A DNA stretch of 64,000 nucleotides. Origin: Amblyornis subalaris. Taxonomy: Eukaryota > Chordata > Aves > Passeriformes > Ptilonorhynchidae. The notes under the pieces are model-generated. The model searched no databases, was not told where the DNA came from, and saw nothing but the letters and a program-made list of their open reading frames with translations. Where the stretch lies: positions 10,482,435 to 10,546,434 of the forward strand of contig JACAXG010000007.1 in NCBI GenBank assembly GCA_018881555.1. Reading direction: 5' to 3'. Shown piece after piece: positions 1-13,075 of this stretch (positions are counted from its first letter, which is position 1; every line of letters starts with the position of its first letter). A program made the translations under genes and the position numbers.

Positions 1-3000
1 CAGGCAAAATACTTTCATTTCCTCCAGCTTATGGGTTCCTTGATTTCAAATCCAAAAGAAACAGATGCGATCATGCCACCTGACCTCCCAAATGCCAGCA
101 ACACACAGGGTATCTCCAGAAGCACAGAATTACCATTCGTGCTCACTGCCTGGTTTACTTTCTCAAATCTAGTCTAAAGCAAAGAGCAAACCCGGGTTGT
201 GTTTCGTGGAGCACCTGATTCTGCTGTGACCCAGAGAAACTTCACTGACTTTTAAAGTTAAACAAGTGCAAAATCTCAGCCAAGTAAAGCCATTTGCTCT
301 GAAAATCTTATGCTATTTTTTAATGTATATAATTATGCCCAGGAAAATGCAGTGGGTACAGTCATGTGAAGCAGTAAAGGAAGTGCAAACTGCAGCCTCC
401 AATGCACTGCTGAAGTGTTTACAATTTAAAAACTCACTGTATCTTTACAAGATGGCTCTCTCTACAGAGTGACTTCCTACTTCTTCCTGTTGTGCTTGGA
501 CACTGGCTACAAGTTTGCCTTAGATGCTTGTTTACAGCAAGAAAATAAACGTATGATGCAGACAGATAAAAATATTCTCTCAGACTTACTTTGGGAGAAG
601 AAATTCCATCAGAGAAATAGATTGCCTGGGAACAAATGGTGATTGTCAGGCCACAGCCAGGGTAGTATTACACAGACAACTGTAGCTGATTCTTCAGTCA
701 CCAGGCAGAAGGCAAATGCAGCATGAGCCTATATTTCTATCCTCCTATTTTCTATATACCCATCTTTATACTTCAGCTTTCAGTCCCTTTCACTGGCCCT
801 CCCTTTCACTTGACAGCATCACCATTTTAACTAGCTACCCTGTTGCTGCTTCCTCCTTTTCTGAGAAGTGCAACCATTCCTTCTATATCTGTCCATAATT
901 TGCCTAAGCAGCTGTTAATCACGTGGTTCTAACTGCAAACATCCACCACAACAGCAAAATAAAAAAAATTGAGGAAGCTCCCCTGACACTAAGAGGCAGC
1001 GAACACAGCGTTGCTTCTTGATGGTAAAAGGTGTTTCTCAACTGGTAAAGTTTTCTCCAATAGGTTTTCTTTTTCTTTTTAACAAGAGAAAAATTTTAAA
1101 AATGCACACTTCTAATAGCTTGATATTAATATGAAGAATTAAGAACCCTTTGACAGACCTACAGGATAAAGCACACCATCCACGTTGTGCTACGTTCAGT
1201 AGCTGTACTGCAACACATAGATTCACCAAAGCCTGTCAGCAAATTTGGTGTCTGTAAGTGACAAGGTAATTAAAAACGTACTCCTAAAAAATAATCAAGC
1301 TCAGCTCTAGCTCTGGAAAGAATTTCAGCNATTCGTCTAGCTCTCCACAACCTTGCCAGTGCATGCTAACTACAGGAATAAATGAAAGAAGCATGGTCTT
1401 TGCTTTGGGCTGGTCAGGGTAGGCTCTGGTAATGTTTATAGGGGAGTCATACATTCAGCACTTACTGATAGGCAAAGTGGGTGAATAAAGAGTTCCACCC
1501 AGTTTTGCTGGTTATGGAGTTTCTTCAGAACAGGGATATTTGACTGTGAAATAGAAAAAGGATATTTGAGGAGTAGGGTCAAATTTTCTTCCCTGACTTA
1601 ATTTAGAAGCCACAGTCACGGGTCTGTTTGAGGCAGATGCTGTTCTGTTTCACTACTGCAAGCAACTGGTAATGGGCACTAAACACTTTGGGAGCACTTA
1701 GAGTACAGACTTCTGCTTCTGAGTAACCGGTTTTCTACTGACATAATTCTTCAGATAGATCTTCAGCCTTTTTATAAGTTCTGTACTGATCTAAGAAAAA
1801 TATAAAAGCAACTCAAAAATCGAATGTAAGTAACTAGTATTACAAAATCCAAGTGAACAAACCAAATTCCACTGCTCACTGACAAATACCAGCTTGCTTT
1901 GCAGCACCTGATCACATGTCAAAAAATCACTTTCCAGCACAAATGTTGAATGCCCTTATGTCCATTTTACAGCTGAGTTATCCAAGGCATCAAACAAGCT
2001 AAAAATATTTAAGATCCCAGAAGGAAGCAGGGTCAGGCTACAGCATCAGTTGCTATGAAAACAGTAGTCATTCTTCCAGCANGGTATCAGTGCTCACTAA
2101 CTTTGGGCTATCTACTAGATTTGGTGTCCACATTCAGATGTTAACACATGGTTCTTACATTTAGCATTTCTCAGCTCTTATCTTTTCTAATCCAAACTCA
2201 CCATTTCAATTGCCATTCTGAAGGATGACATGTTACTGTAACATTAGATGTCTACCCATAACACCTTCCAATGTGCTGTCAAAATACTTATCCATGGCCA
2301 GCATGCAGGAAAAAGTCAAAGGCAACTTTTCATTACTGACCACAAGCACTCAATCCACTGATAAGAAATGTTTGTCCGACTCAAAACTCAAACCCCTCTG
2401 CAGAAACTTCTGGCATTTGTTTTGGACACAAAATTCAAGCATGATCTGAAGACAAGAGGGTAAAATCTCTGGAGTTTGGCGGGGGTATCATATATCTAGG
2501 AAGATTAGACATCAGTGTTGCTACCAGTAACGTGAGACTTCAGTGAGCATCTCCCATCGTGCGCCGCCCACATTTCACTGAACCACCAGTGCCTCTGCCT
2601 TATCTTTCCAGACTCAGCTCTCCTCAATCAGCTAAAAGTCCTGCATAGACAAGTTCAAGTAGCATCTATTTCTCCAAAACTCCATGGGCATAAGTTATAT
2701 GCAGAATCAACAGGGTTGATAGTTAATAATCAACATATAAAACAGAAACGAGACATTACACTAATCCACGAAAGAGTTAATCTTGAAGGCAAAAGATGAA
2801 AGAAAGGCTGGCAAAAAAACCTATGGTAGCTTGTTGAAAATGAATTACTCAGTCTAATGTTTGCCCTTTAAGTCATTCCAGACTTACTACAATATATCTG
2901 CTAGTGTTTTGGCCTCTAGATAACCTGCCTAGTAAATCAAACCAAAACAGTGCATAATTAAAACCTAGTCTGGTTCAGATTATAGAATATACAATTTATT

Positions 3001-4890
3001 TTTACAAGTAAGAAGACAAACCCCATAATTCACTTGACATTTCACCACTCTCTTGAAATATAGTCTTTCCACTGGTGAAAATAAACTGCCTAGCAGCTGT
3101 GTTATATATTTTACCTAAATGTATATTTAGATCCATGATGTGTACAGCCTAAGAGATTTGTACCAGTTTTAAGGGGCAGAGACAGTCCCTACTCAGCTTT
3201 CACACAGGCAAATTGGGAAAACATGATAGTAAATGGCGTTTGGGTAAACAGAATAGTAGAGACCAGCAGGACACTTCATTAGTACCAGCTCGTTGAGAAA
3301 TAGTCTTTACCTCTTTTGGATCCCTCCATTCCAACCTGTGTCTGCAAGACCCCTGTGCCCAGAATCAGTGTGGTATTACCAGTGCAAATTTCACATTAAC
3401 ATCCCAATGATAAGCCCAACACCACTGACCTGTGTAAACACAGGGTTTTGTACGGGGTGGGATTACCAGACAAAGTTGCTGATGTGTTTCAAGAACGTAC
3501 CTGCCAACACAAATTCTCCCCTCAAACTCACAGAATTTCAAATAAATCCCTGATATCTGGCTCACTTTCTACTCCCCAGTGAGTTTATTTCCCTGCTCCA
3601 CCCAACCCATTTGTACAGTATAAACGTTGAAGGCACACTGAATCATTCCATACAGCCTTAACTGGAGTGCCAATTCCATACATTTTCCTATAGCTACATA
3701 ATTAAGCCTGTACAATTGATGGAAGATGCAAGGGAAGAGGGAAGAGTCTCTGCACATCCTCACCCCTTTTTTTGTGGCTCCCACTCCATCACAGCCAAAA
3801 TAAGTGTGTTCTGCTTTCCTCAGTCATAGGTAATGCACATTGTGAAGGAGTAACACAAGAGTTTTTCCAGCTACAAGCCTTGAGACATTTTCTGCAAAGA
3901 AAACAAAACCTTAATCCCGAAATATCCAATCACCATCTTCATTACAACAGCCCTCAGCACTGCTTATTACTTGCTACTCCATGACTCCAGGAAGTGTGTA
4001 TTGCAGCAGATAGAGGAGATATTTTCCTGTTCTCACTGTGTGACAATATTTGTATTAACGTTGTGCACCAATCCCGAGACAACTCAGCTCACAGCCAGGG
4101 ATCGGAGCCTGTTATATATCTTCCACCTTCCCTTTGACAAGGAGCTGCTGGGAAGATTTCAGCTGAAAACAAGCACTTGCTTCAGGCTAAATTTTGTAGA
4201 TTTTCTCTGTTGCTACCTCAAAGATCTCATTACAAAGCAGGACTTCTCAGTTCTGACACTGTCAGTGCTTCTGACAAATTCTGTCACCTAAAATGGAAGG
4301 GGAGGAAGGATAGTTATATCATATGGAAAGACCAATAGTCCTTAGCAAAACTTACTTGCATTAAAGAACAGTCCTGGGAATCACTGAGTACCAGTGGCTC
4401 TGCTTTCTCAATAGAAGGTTTATTGCAGACAGGAGCCGAGGACAACCCCAGCAAATCATACCCAGAAATATAGACAAGAAGAAATAACTTTGTGCCATTA
4501 GCCCTGTCTTGACATGTATAAACTATCTTTTTTGCCTTTTTGTACTGTCACATGTTAGTTACACTGGTTCTCTTACCATCAACACCAGCATATTTTCCAT
4601 TTGTGTGAGTGATCTGTGGCTCATTTCAATCTCTAAACAAGAGGCTATTCAATTGCTGTGGTCTGAATCACTGTCAGAGGAATGGTTAACCCTTGGGGTC
4701 ACATGGCTGCCGTGGTATCAGGGACAGTGCTCCAAATATAATTCCTCCTGCCCAATGTCTAAAGGTGGTGTAAGCACATAGCGTCCCAGGCATGTTGATT
4801 CCCTCCCTAGGCAAGAAGGACAACCAGCACTCCCCTGGGCATAAGATGTCCCACACATCTTACGAGGTGAACCACTCTCCTCTGGTGTCT
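1..4890. other. Intergenic DNA downstream of COPS4, no feature recognised
   Basis: A+T-rich sequence with many stop codons in all frames. None of the short open frames resembles a known protein. I looked for exons of PLAC8, a COPS4 neighbour in mammals from memory, and found none. Confidence 0.6.
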
Positions 4891-5060
4891 CAGCTTCAGG
4901 AGGCTAGGTGATTAGTTCTCCACACAGTGCAGCAGGCAATGCTCTATGAGAAGTGTCCTTCCTCCCTGACCACCTTGCAGGCCACACTAGGATGGTTTGG
5001 GACAACTGACACTTGGCTCTCCTCTCTGGTACTCAGAAGCCCTTATTCAGGTGGGCTAGT
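4891..5060. repeat. Direct repeat copy A (about 170 bp)
   Basis: It starts CAGCTTCAGGAGGCTAGGTG and aligns end to end with copy B at 5609-5779 at roughly 80% identity by eye. Flanks do not align. It could be a local duplication or two copies of an unrecognised dispersed repeat. Confidence 0.8.
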
Positions 5061-5608
5061 ATTAGCTCACTTGTAAATTAAAAGTACAGAGCAATGGTCC
5101 ATGTCCTCCCTTGTCTGAGCCGTTGACATTAAGGGGGTTATGGATCAGGTTGCATTTTCCTTTTGAGAAATAATATGGGACTCATTTGCCTGGACATGCA
5201 AAGGCTTTGTGCAGCCTCCCATCACAGCTTCGGGCTACTCCTCCCCAGAATCCTCTCCAAACCTAGTGAGCCTGAAAAATTCAAACCTCCAAGGGATCCT
5301 AAGTTTTTACATAATCTTGGCTGCGCTTTCATAATTTCTCCTGTAGCAGATCTTAGAAATACACTGCTGCTTATTCTTGCCTAAAGAGAAATCAGTGGAA
5401 GAGCAAAGATTAATTTCCACTTCCAGGTATTGGGACAAAACGACTCAGGTTGAGCTTTCTCTCAAGCCTTCCTCTAAGGAATTTTAAACCCAGAGGGTAC
5501 TACCATGGCCTATAATTCAACAGTTTGCCCTCCAGTGGTGGAGAAATCCCTGTAGGGTATGTTTTATCTAACAAAACTAAATCGCTGGCTAACGTGTTAA
5601 GCGTTCTT

Positions 5609-5779
5609 CAGCTTCAGGAGATTGTATGATTAGTTATCCACACAGAGCAACAGGTAATGCTGCATGAGAAGCATCCTTGCTCCCTGACCGCCTTGAAGGC
5701 CACACTAAGGTCATTTGGGACAACACATGTTTGGCTGTCCTCTCTGAAACTTGGAAACCCTAATACAGGTGAGTTAGCG
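5609..5779. repeat. Direct repeat copy B (about 170 bp)
   Basis: It starts CAGCTTCAGGAGATTGTATG and shares blocks such as CTCCCTGACC and AAGGCCACACTA with copy A, in the same orientation about 720 bp away. Confidence 0.8.
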
Positions 5780-6254
5780 TTTATTTTATTTTTTTGCACA
5801 AACCACCACCAAGACCTCTGATAGAGGAGAAATCAGGTTTTTAAGAAAAATTCATCATTCCCACGTTTAAGAAAGGATTTTATAGTCTCAGCTCAACAGC
5901 CTCTAGGCTTTTACTGACAGTCCCTCATGCACTAGACTGGAGGCTCTTGTGTTCAGTGAAATGATGCTTTCTCTGTCTAAATACTGAAAATAAACTATGA
6001 CACCACTGTGAATCACTGGGTGCTCTTAGGAGCTTAAAATGGTTCAGCACAGATTAGGAGCAGCGAAGGAGACCAGCTGCAGAGCACACCAAGAACGATC
6101 TGTGTGACAAAGCAGCAAGTGTCTGAGAATGGACCACNCGTCCTACGGCTGGCACTCAGGTTTCATGGCAGCAGATTGGTTGTTCAGTGTTGCAGGAACA
6201 CAAAAAAAAGAGTTCAAGAGAAAGGATAGCCTNGAGAAAACATTCCCCTCCTTG

Positions 6255-6541
6255 CCTTGTCTTCCCCCAGCTCTATATGCTAAGCATGATGCCATATGGT
6301 CCNGAATATCCCTTGGGTCAGTTTGGGTCACCTGTCCTGGCTGTGTCCCCTCCCAGCTCCTTGTGCACCTCCAGCCCCCATGCTGGCAGGGCAGTAAAAG
6401 AAGCAGAAAAGTCCTTGATGTTGCACAAGCCCTGCTCAGCTGTAACTAAAACATCTCTGTGTTATCAGCACCAATCCAAAACACAGCCCCGTACCAGCTA
6501 CTGTGGAGAAAATTAACTCTACCCCAGCCAAAACCAGCACA
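6255..6541 (-). mobile_element. Solo LTR of an avian endogenous retrovirus (ERVL-like), 3' part degraded
   Basis: Read on the minus strand it opens with TGTGCTGGTTTTGGCTGGG at 6541 and reaches a TATA-like ATATAG near 6275. I recognise this LTR type from bird genomes. No gag, pol or env sequence is adjacent, so it is a solitary LTR. The R/U5 end is not clearly recognisable beyond about 6255, so that boundary is approximate. Confidence 0.6.
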
Positions 6542-9500
6542 CGTGGAGAAAAAGGCAGCTTGTACATTTCAAAGAAACTAAAGCTCCTAGTTAGCCATGC
6601 ACAAAATCTAATTATGACATAGTACAGTTAAGAAATATGAAGGCAAGGCTTAATTGAGCTGAACTGAGAGCCTACAGAGGTTAGGTACAAAAACTCAGAA
6701 TTCAGCACAGCCCATTTCATCCAGCTTGTCCTCACTATGTACCTTGGACGTGTCTGTGATACAAAACCCTTTGCAACATGGACACTGTGGGGGAAACATC
6801 GGTCTGAGACGGAAATCCACATTCTGCCACCTGACTGTCATAAGGCAAAACCCAAAGTAAGTGCCCTGCAGTGAGGAGTGGCACAGCTTCCTCTCTTGCT
6901 CTTCCGCTCACAGGTCCCCCAGGAGTCACTGTCTGATGGACAAAATAAGGCGCCAGAGCAGCTCGCTGGTCCTTGCAGTGGAAACTTCCACTGTGGCGCT
7001 CAGCTGCTCCCTAAGGGAAACCACCCAGGGTATTTCACCCTCACAGGTGTGGAGATGCAGTGGCTCTCTGGGTCACCNTGCGCAGCAGCCATTTCCAGGA
7101 AACAAAAAACAACTGCATGGAAAACATGAATAAAACATATCCCGTGCAAGGCAATAAAGAAATGCCCTTATCACAAGCTAAAACAATACCACACTTGATT
7201 GATTCTTGAAGACATGCCCCAAAACATGTTTAAAGAGTTACTTTTTAATGGGATACAGCTCAGAGAATATTTTAGGTACTAAAACTGGTGCCATTTTTAC
7301 AGGGACCATTTGTACTGCTAGGTATTCTGACAGGATATTTTCACTCAGTTTCCTAACTCTCTTCTCTGCACGTGCTTTAACCTTGTGGTCCAATTTCATT
7401 CAGAGATTACTCACTTGCTCAGAATTAGGTCAGCACAATTCTGCGGAAGTAGAGTCAAAAATATACCCCCTTTTCACGCAATGCCATCTTTCAGAAGTAT
7501 AGCTCTGCTAACTCAAGCTGGGGTCTTCTTCTCAGGAGCTATGCATTGTAAAGATGTGCCCTTGCACATTNGTAGCACTTTGGGACATCTTTACAACTCC
7601 ACAGCTGTTACACAGGAAAACGCAGCACACTGAGCTGCCAGGACTAACTCTAACCAGGACATGTGTCCCAGCCACAGGCAGCTCACCAGACTCTAATAGA
7701 AGAGACACAGGGCAGGTTTATTGCNGTACGCAGCATATAAAACATGGAACACCCATAACTAACAACCTAGTTATGTTTGCTGTGAGGCAGAATCAATGCT
7801 TCATTTCTAAAGCCCTTAAAATGTGAGGCAACAGATTCTCTTCCCATGTACTGCATCTAGCTTGCAGAAATCCTGAAGATGACTTTGTGGTGCTCTCAGG
7901 AAAATCAATCCAGCTAAGTACAAAGGGCTTCCCACCAAAATGGAATATATTTCATTTTGTGAGAATGCAATGATTCGTTCTGCTAGCCACTGCAGCTTAA
8001 GAATTGATTGCCAGGTACTAGTGAGAAAGAAAAGCCAACCAGATTCTCTCCTGTTTTAGCACAAGCTAATACCACAATCGATGCTGATGGCAGCCAGAAG
8101 CAGTTGCAGTGTGTCAACAATGGCAGAAAACGCCTGACAGATCTACAAGTGTGGGAAACAACTAGCTTGGGGAACACATGGAACATCTTTAACCATCTTC
8201 CTCCCTTAGCTATCAGAATTGGTTTAGACCCTCAGGAGCAGGTAGCAGCTGGCTGGTGTCTGTCTCCAAGTCAGACACTTGAGTAAAAATAAGTCATCNG
8301 TAATAACCCTATTACTTTCTTCCCAGCTCCCTCAACATGCATAAACACACCTAAACATCCCCTATGCCTGCTGTCAGCACAGGTGGGTTTGTAAAAACCC
8401 TTTGATACAAGACAGCTTTCTGCCATACCTCCTCCTCCTCCTACCAGCTGCAGCTCCAAGTAGGATTCCTCTGCACAGGCTGGTGCATGCTACAGCTCAG
8501 CAACGAGATTAATGGTCACAAGGCAACAAAAGCGAGATCAGGGTAAAACCAGAACTGTCCTTGGGCAGAGAGAAGAGGAACAACTGGCTATGAAATTGAA
8601 TGCCTGCACAACAGGACGTGNAATTGAATTGTCAGTTATCTTTTTTCAATTAAAAATTATGCAAGAGTGCAGTGTGATGAAGTATTACGACTGATAATCC
8701 AATCTCTGTCCTTTGGAGGCCTTTTACCCATCTGTCTCCCAAAGGCTGTCCACATTCATGCCAGGAGGCGCTGTGTGCTGACAGGATTTCAGAGAGCAGC
8801 CTCCCAATTTCGTGACCAGCCTCAGTCTGTAAATCACGGTAAGAACAAGCCAAATGCCACAGGCTCTAGCTGACAGCAGAATGCATTTCTGAACAACCCC
8901 ACCATTCTGCTAACAACAGCCCCCACACCTGCTAGGTAGTGGGGACTGGTTTGAAAATCACCCACCTGCCCTTTGATTTTCCCCAAGTCTCCAGCTGTGT
9001 CACTCATCAGCACTAATAAGATGTCCATGTCTCTCACTAGTTCCCACTGGCAGACAAGGCACAGTTGTTATTAGCTTCTCACCCATGTTTAATAACTCTC
9101 CTGGCAAAAGGGCAACTCAGGAAATAAAAAACACTCAAAAGCCAGGTGATTAGGAGATTCAAAGGCTTATGCACCTATGTGTATGTCCCCATTAACACAG
9201 TTGTTCAAGCATTGCTGCTTTGTAGTAGTTCTGTCTCATCAGACATCCAAGACCCTCACTGCCAGAAAGCCTGACTCCCAATGCCCCACGTGCTCAGGAG
9301 AGCCCTCACCTTCCCAGAGAACAGCACACACCATCTGCTTCAACTGAGCACTCACTGACAAGCTGGGCACCTCTTTTGTCCCAGGCCAACAAACCTCTGT
9401 GATTAGTAAAAAGCACAGAAACTGTAAGATCNCTCCTAAGCAAGCACGTGGCATAAAGCTGCCCAGAGGTGGAAAATGTTTTCCTGATTTTACAGCAAAC

Positions 9501-9839
9501 CACAACAACGAGNGTTTCACATGTGGCAATGTATACTCTAGCAGCTCACCTTCTGATCAAGGAATTGAAATATGTATTTCTTAAGTTAAATTCAAGCGTT
9601 CACATGAAATATCATTACCTTATTGGAAAAGGGAATGTAACCCTCCACTCAGACCCAGAACTTAATGTAGTTATTATTTGATGAACTTGATTGCTTTGTT
9701 GTCTGGCCATAAATTTCTGATGCTGTTCTGCCTCAAATACAAGCATTCCAGAATAAAAACAATTAAAGGCTACAGCATGGCTGCTCTGAAGAGACAGGTA
9801 AGGTAGAAACCTTTTCACCTTCAAACCACTTCACAGCTT
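6542..9839. other. Intergenic DNA, no feature recognised
   Basis: No exon, RNA gene or recognisable repeat family. Open frames are short and overlap on both strands, as expected by chance. Single-base Ns are frequent here. Confidence 0.55.
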
Positions 9840-10180
9840 GAAAAACCTTAAGGCTTGAACAGACCATTAGGTCACTGTGTCTGACCTCCTGTAGATCAGA
9901 CCCTTAAATTGCACTGTTGCCTCTGGACTACACTCAGGCAGTATTAACTGACTAAGCCACTTTCCAGCCAGGCAGCCAGTCTGGATTTCAAGACAGCAAA
10001 ACAGTGGAAACCTGCCCTTGCCCTTTGATAGTTAGTTCCAGAGTTTAATTCCCCCTCTTAGGAAGTGCTGCTTTGTTTTCTCATTACAGGTGCGTGTTTT
10101 CAATATCTACCCATTTGTTACTGCATCTCTTACCCTTGCTCAGTAAATATGCTTTGCATGGAAGAAAATGGATAGCCACT
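9840..10180 (-). mobile_element. Old CR1-like retroposon fragment
   Basis: The plus strand resembles the antisense of ancient sauropsid CR1 elements: a TCTGACCTCCTGTAGA block, then a CTGGATTT block, then a GTTCCAGAGTTTAATT block in the usual order. It is heavily diverged, so family and ends are uncertain. Confidence 0.45.
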
Positions 10181-12309
10181 CCAGGGACTTCTGAGAGAAC
10201 TCNACAGCATAAATTCCTCAAGTCATCCCTAAAAACCTTTTTTTAAAATCAGTCTGACCACACTGTGCTGCATTTCCTCAATGTTTTAACACACCTTTAA
10301 AAACTTGTTTATCAACATTTNGGGTTTATTTCTCTTAGTGGTTTTGTCAGTATCAATATGCAAGATAAAAAGCAATGAAAGGCTAACATACCTGTGTCTA
10401 ATTTGCACATTTGCAGCCATTTCAAGGTCTATTTTGCATTAATGACTCCCCTCCACCCAGACTCTCTTGCCTTACCAGTCTGTCTTCACAATAATGCAGC
10501 ATCCACAAATACCATTCTATTAGCTATTTACTTGCAGACTGTAAATAGAAATGCTGTGTTGTGGCTGTTTCTAACAAAAATCTTCAGCTGATAAGGATTC
10601 CTTAATCAACAGCTAAAATGACACCAGTTCATTAACTCTTATTCTATCAGCTCTGAACAGCTAATTCTTGCAAATCACAAACTCCTGTGAAGCTGGGTGA
10701 CTCTTATCCCCTGCACAATTACTTTTTNCAACCCTAGTGCTTCTACTTGGCTTGTTTGCTAGCACCTGTTTACCTTTAAGCCGTTTGGACTTTAATACAT
10801 TCCCATCCTGTAATTCCATATTGAGTGAATCTCATTTCAGTTTTGATATAATTTTCCCCGGGACTACTGACAGAATATAAGCCTACTGATGAGCCCTAAA
10901 CCAATANGAGCACCTAGTCCAGTGATCAACTCCCATCTGTTTGTCTCTTCACATATGGCACAAAGAGGAGAAATATTGCTTACAATTCAAAGGCAAATGC
11001 CAGCTGAAAACAACATACAAAAAATCAAAGTAAATCTGGAGTAGATAATAAGGGTTTGGGGTTTTTCTTTTCCTGTGAAAGTTGTAGNACCTTTTGCAAN
11101 NAACAGCAAAAAAACCCCTTCTGATCCTGTCTTGGGTCTTCAGTTACCCCTACAGTACAAATACACCTTCTCAGGCAATGCATACCATATTAGCCCCACT
11201 GGCTGGGTGTGCATCCTGAATTCTCCACCAGCCTCTAACCACACAAAGCCTTCAGGGAATTCATAATCTTCCCCTCTCTGCCAATCCCCCCCGTCTGGTA
11301 ATCTTTATTCTGCACGGAAGGAGAAAGCATCTGATCAGAGAAGATGCCCTCAGGGTAGGGGAACAGGTATTGAGCTCCGTTAGCAGAACCCCACAGATCA
11401 AAGCTATTGACCAGCTGCTGGTAAAAGAAGCTTACAGAGGCAGGTCTAGATTTCCAACCTTTCAAAGAGGAGATAACAAAAATGGAAATAGCACAGGCTT
11501 GGAGCATGTTCAAGTAACAAGACATCTTACAAAGACTGGGAGAGTTTAAAAGATTCTCCAACTCTTCCTCTCTGTTTTTATCCATTACTGCAAAGTAGTA
11601 ATACATAATGACAATTACCTGTTTTTATATAATAAACATGCTAATTCAAAGAACATAAACCTGGTCATATTGCTGCCTATAATGCTATAAGCTATGANGA
11701 GTCACAACAAACTGCCAAATCCAACACAGAGGAACAAGGCAGCAGTAACTATAAAAAGTGACTATTCCCCCTTCTTCAGAGCAGAGAATTATAGCTGGTC
11801 ACGGATTTTGACCATGTGAAACAGTTTCAGAATACTACACCCACCTCACCATTTTCCTCTAATTTTATAATTAGTGCAGTACCTTGGGACTATCCACATA
11901 TAGTAGGGATCAGCTAGGCAGAACATGCTGGAGAAAGCAGTTTCCATGCTTCCTGGCTCTTAAAAACACTCAGAAACAATCAGTGCCAATCGTTGCATGA
12001 TGCTTTAATGGTGCTCAGGTGTGTAACCACAGTGCATGTTTTGAAAGCAAAGTCACAGCAGCAGTGCAGTGTTTTGTACCCAGAAATAACGTACCATACA
12101 GGCAATAATGGAAGCACTTATGTGCCCTGAATTATAGAAGTTACAATGATGATCACAGCATTTGAAAGCTCACAAAAATATAACCATGCCAGGACTCACC
12201 CAAAGCTGTGAGGTAACCGATAACACATATTTTCCTCAATCCTGCCCCCAAACAATCCACACATGCTATGCTGTGAAAATATAATAATTGCTTGATTTAC
12301 AGCATGGTA

Positions 12310-13075
12310 ACTTATGTAGTTCCAAACCCCTGGAACCCCTCCAAACCAGGTTGCTCAGAGCCGCATCCAACCTGGCCTTGAACACTTCCAGGGATGGGGC
12401 ATCCACAGNTTCTCCAGGCAACCTGTTCCAGTGCCTAACCACCCTCACAGTAAAGAATTTCTTCCTAATATCTGATCTAAACCTGCTCTCTTTCAATTTG
12501 ATGCCATTTCCTCTCATTCTGTCACTGCATGCGCTTGCAGAGTCCCTCTCCAACTTTCTTGCAGGCTCCCTTCAGATACTGGAAGGTGCTATGAGGTCTC
12601 CAGGCTGTANATGCCAACTCTCTCAGCGTGTCTCCACAACAGAGGTGCTCCATCCCTCTGATCATCTTTATGGCCTTCCCTGGACCTGCTCCAACAGGTC
12701 CATATCTCTTATGCTGAGGACCCCAGAGTTGAATGCAGCACTGCAGGTGAGGTCTCACCAGAGCTGAGCAGAGGAGCTGAATCTCCTCCCTTGCCCNGCT
12801 GCCCGCACTGCTTAGGATGCAGCCCAGGATAAAATTGGCTTTCTGTACTGCAAGTGCACGTTGCTAGGTCATGTTGGGCTTCTTGTCCATAAACACCCCC
12901 AAGTCCTTCTCCTCAGGGCTGCTCTCAATGCATTCTCTCCCCAGCTTGTATTTGTGCTTGGAACTGCCCTGATCCATATGCAGGATCTGTCACTTGGCCT
13001 TGTGGAACTTCATGAGTTCACGCAGACCCACCTCTGAAGCNTGTCAAGATGCCTTTGGGTGGTTTCTCTGTCCTC
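12310..13075 (-). mobile_element. CR1 retroposon, 5'-truncated, minus orientation
   Basis: The plus strand is the antisense of a CR1 3' region: the ACCTGGCCTTGAACACTTCC block, the CAACCTGTTCCAGTGCCTAA block and the frequent AAAGAATTTCTTCCTAATAT block occur in order. Apparent open frames here (both strands) belong to the element. Confidence 0.85.

Noticed and set aside
12288..12767. 159-codon plus-strand open frame
   Set aside because: It is the antisense of a CR1 retroposon and not a gene.
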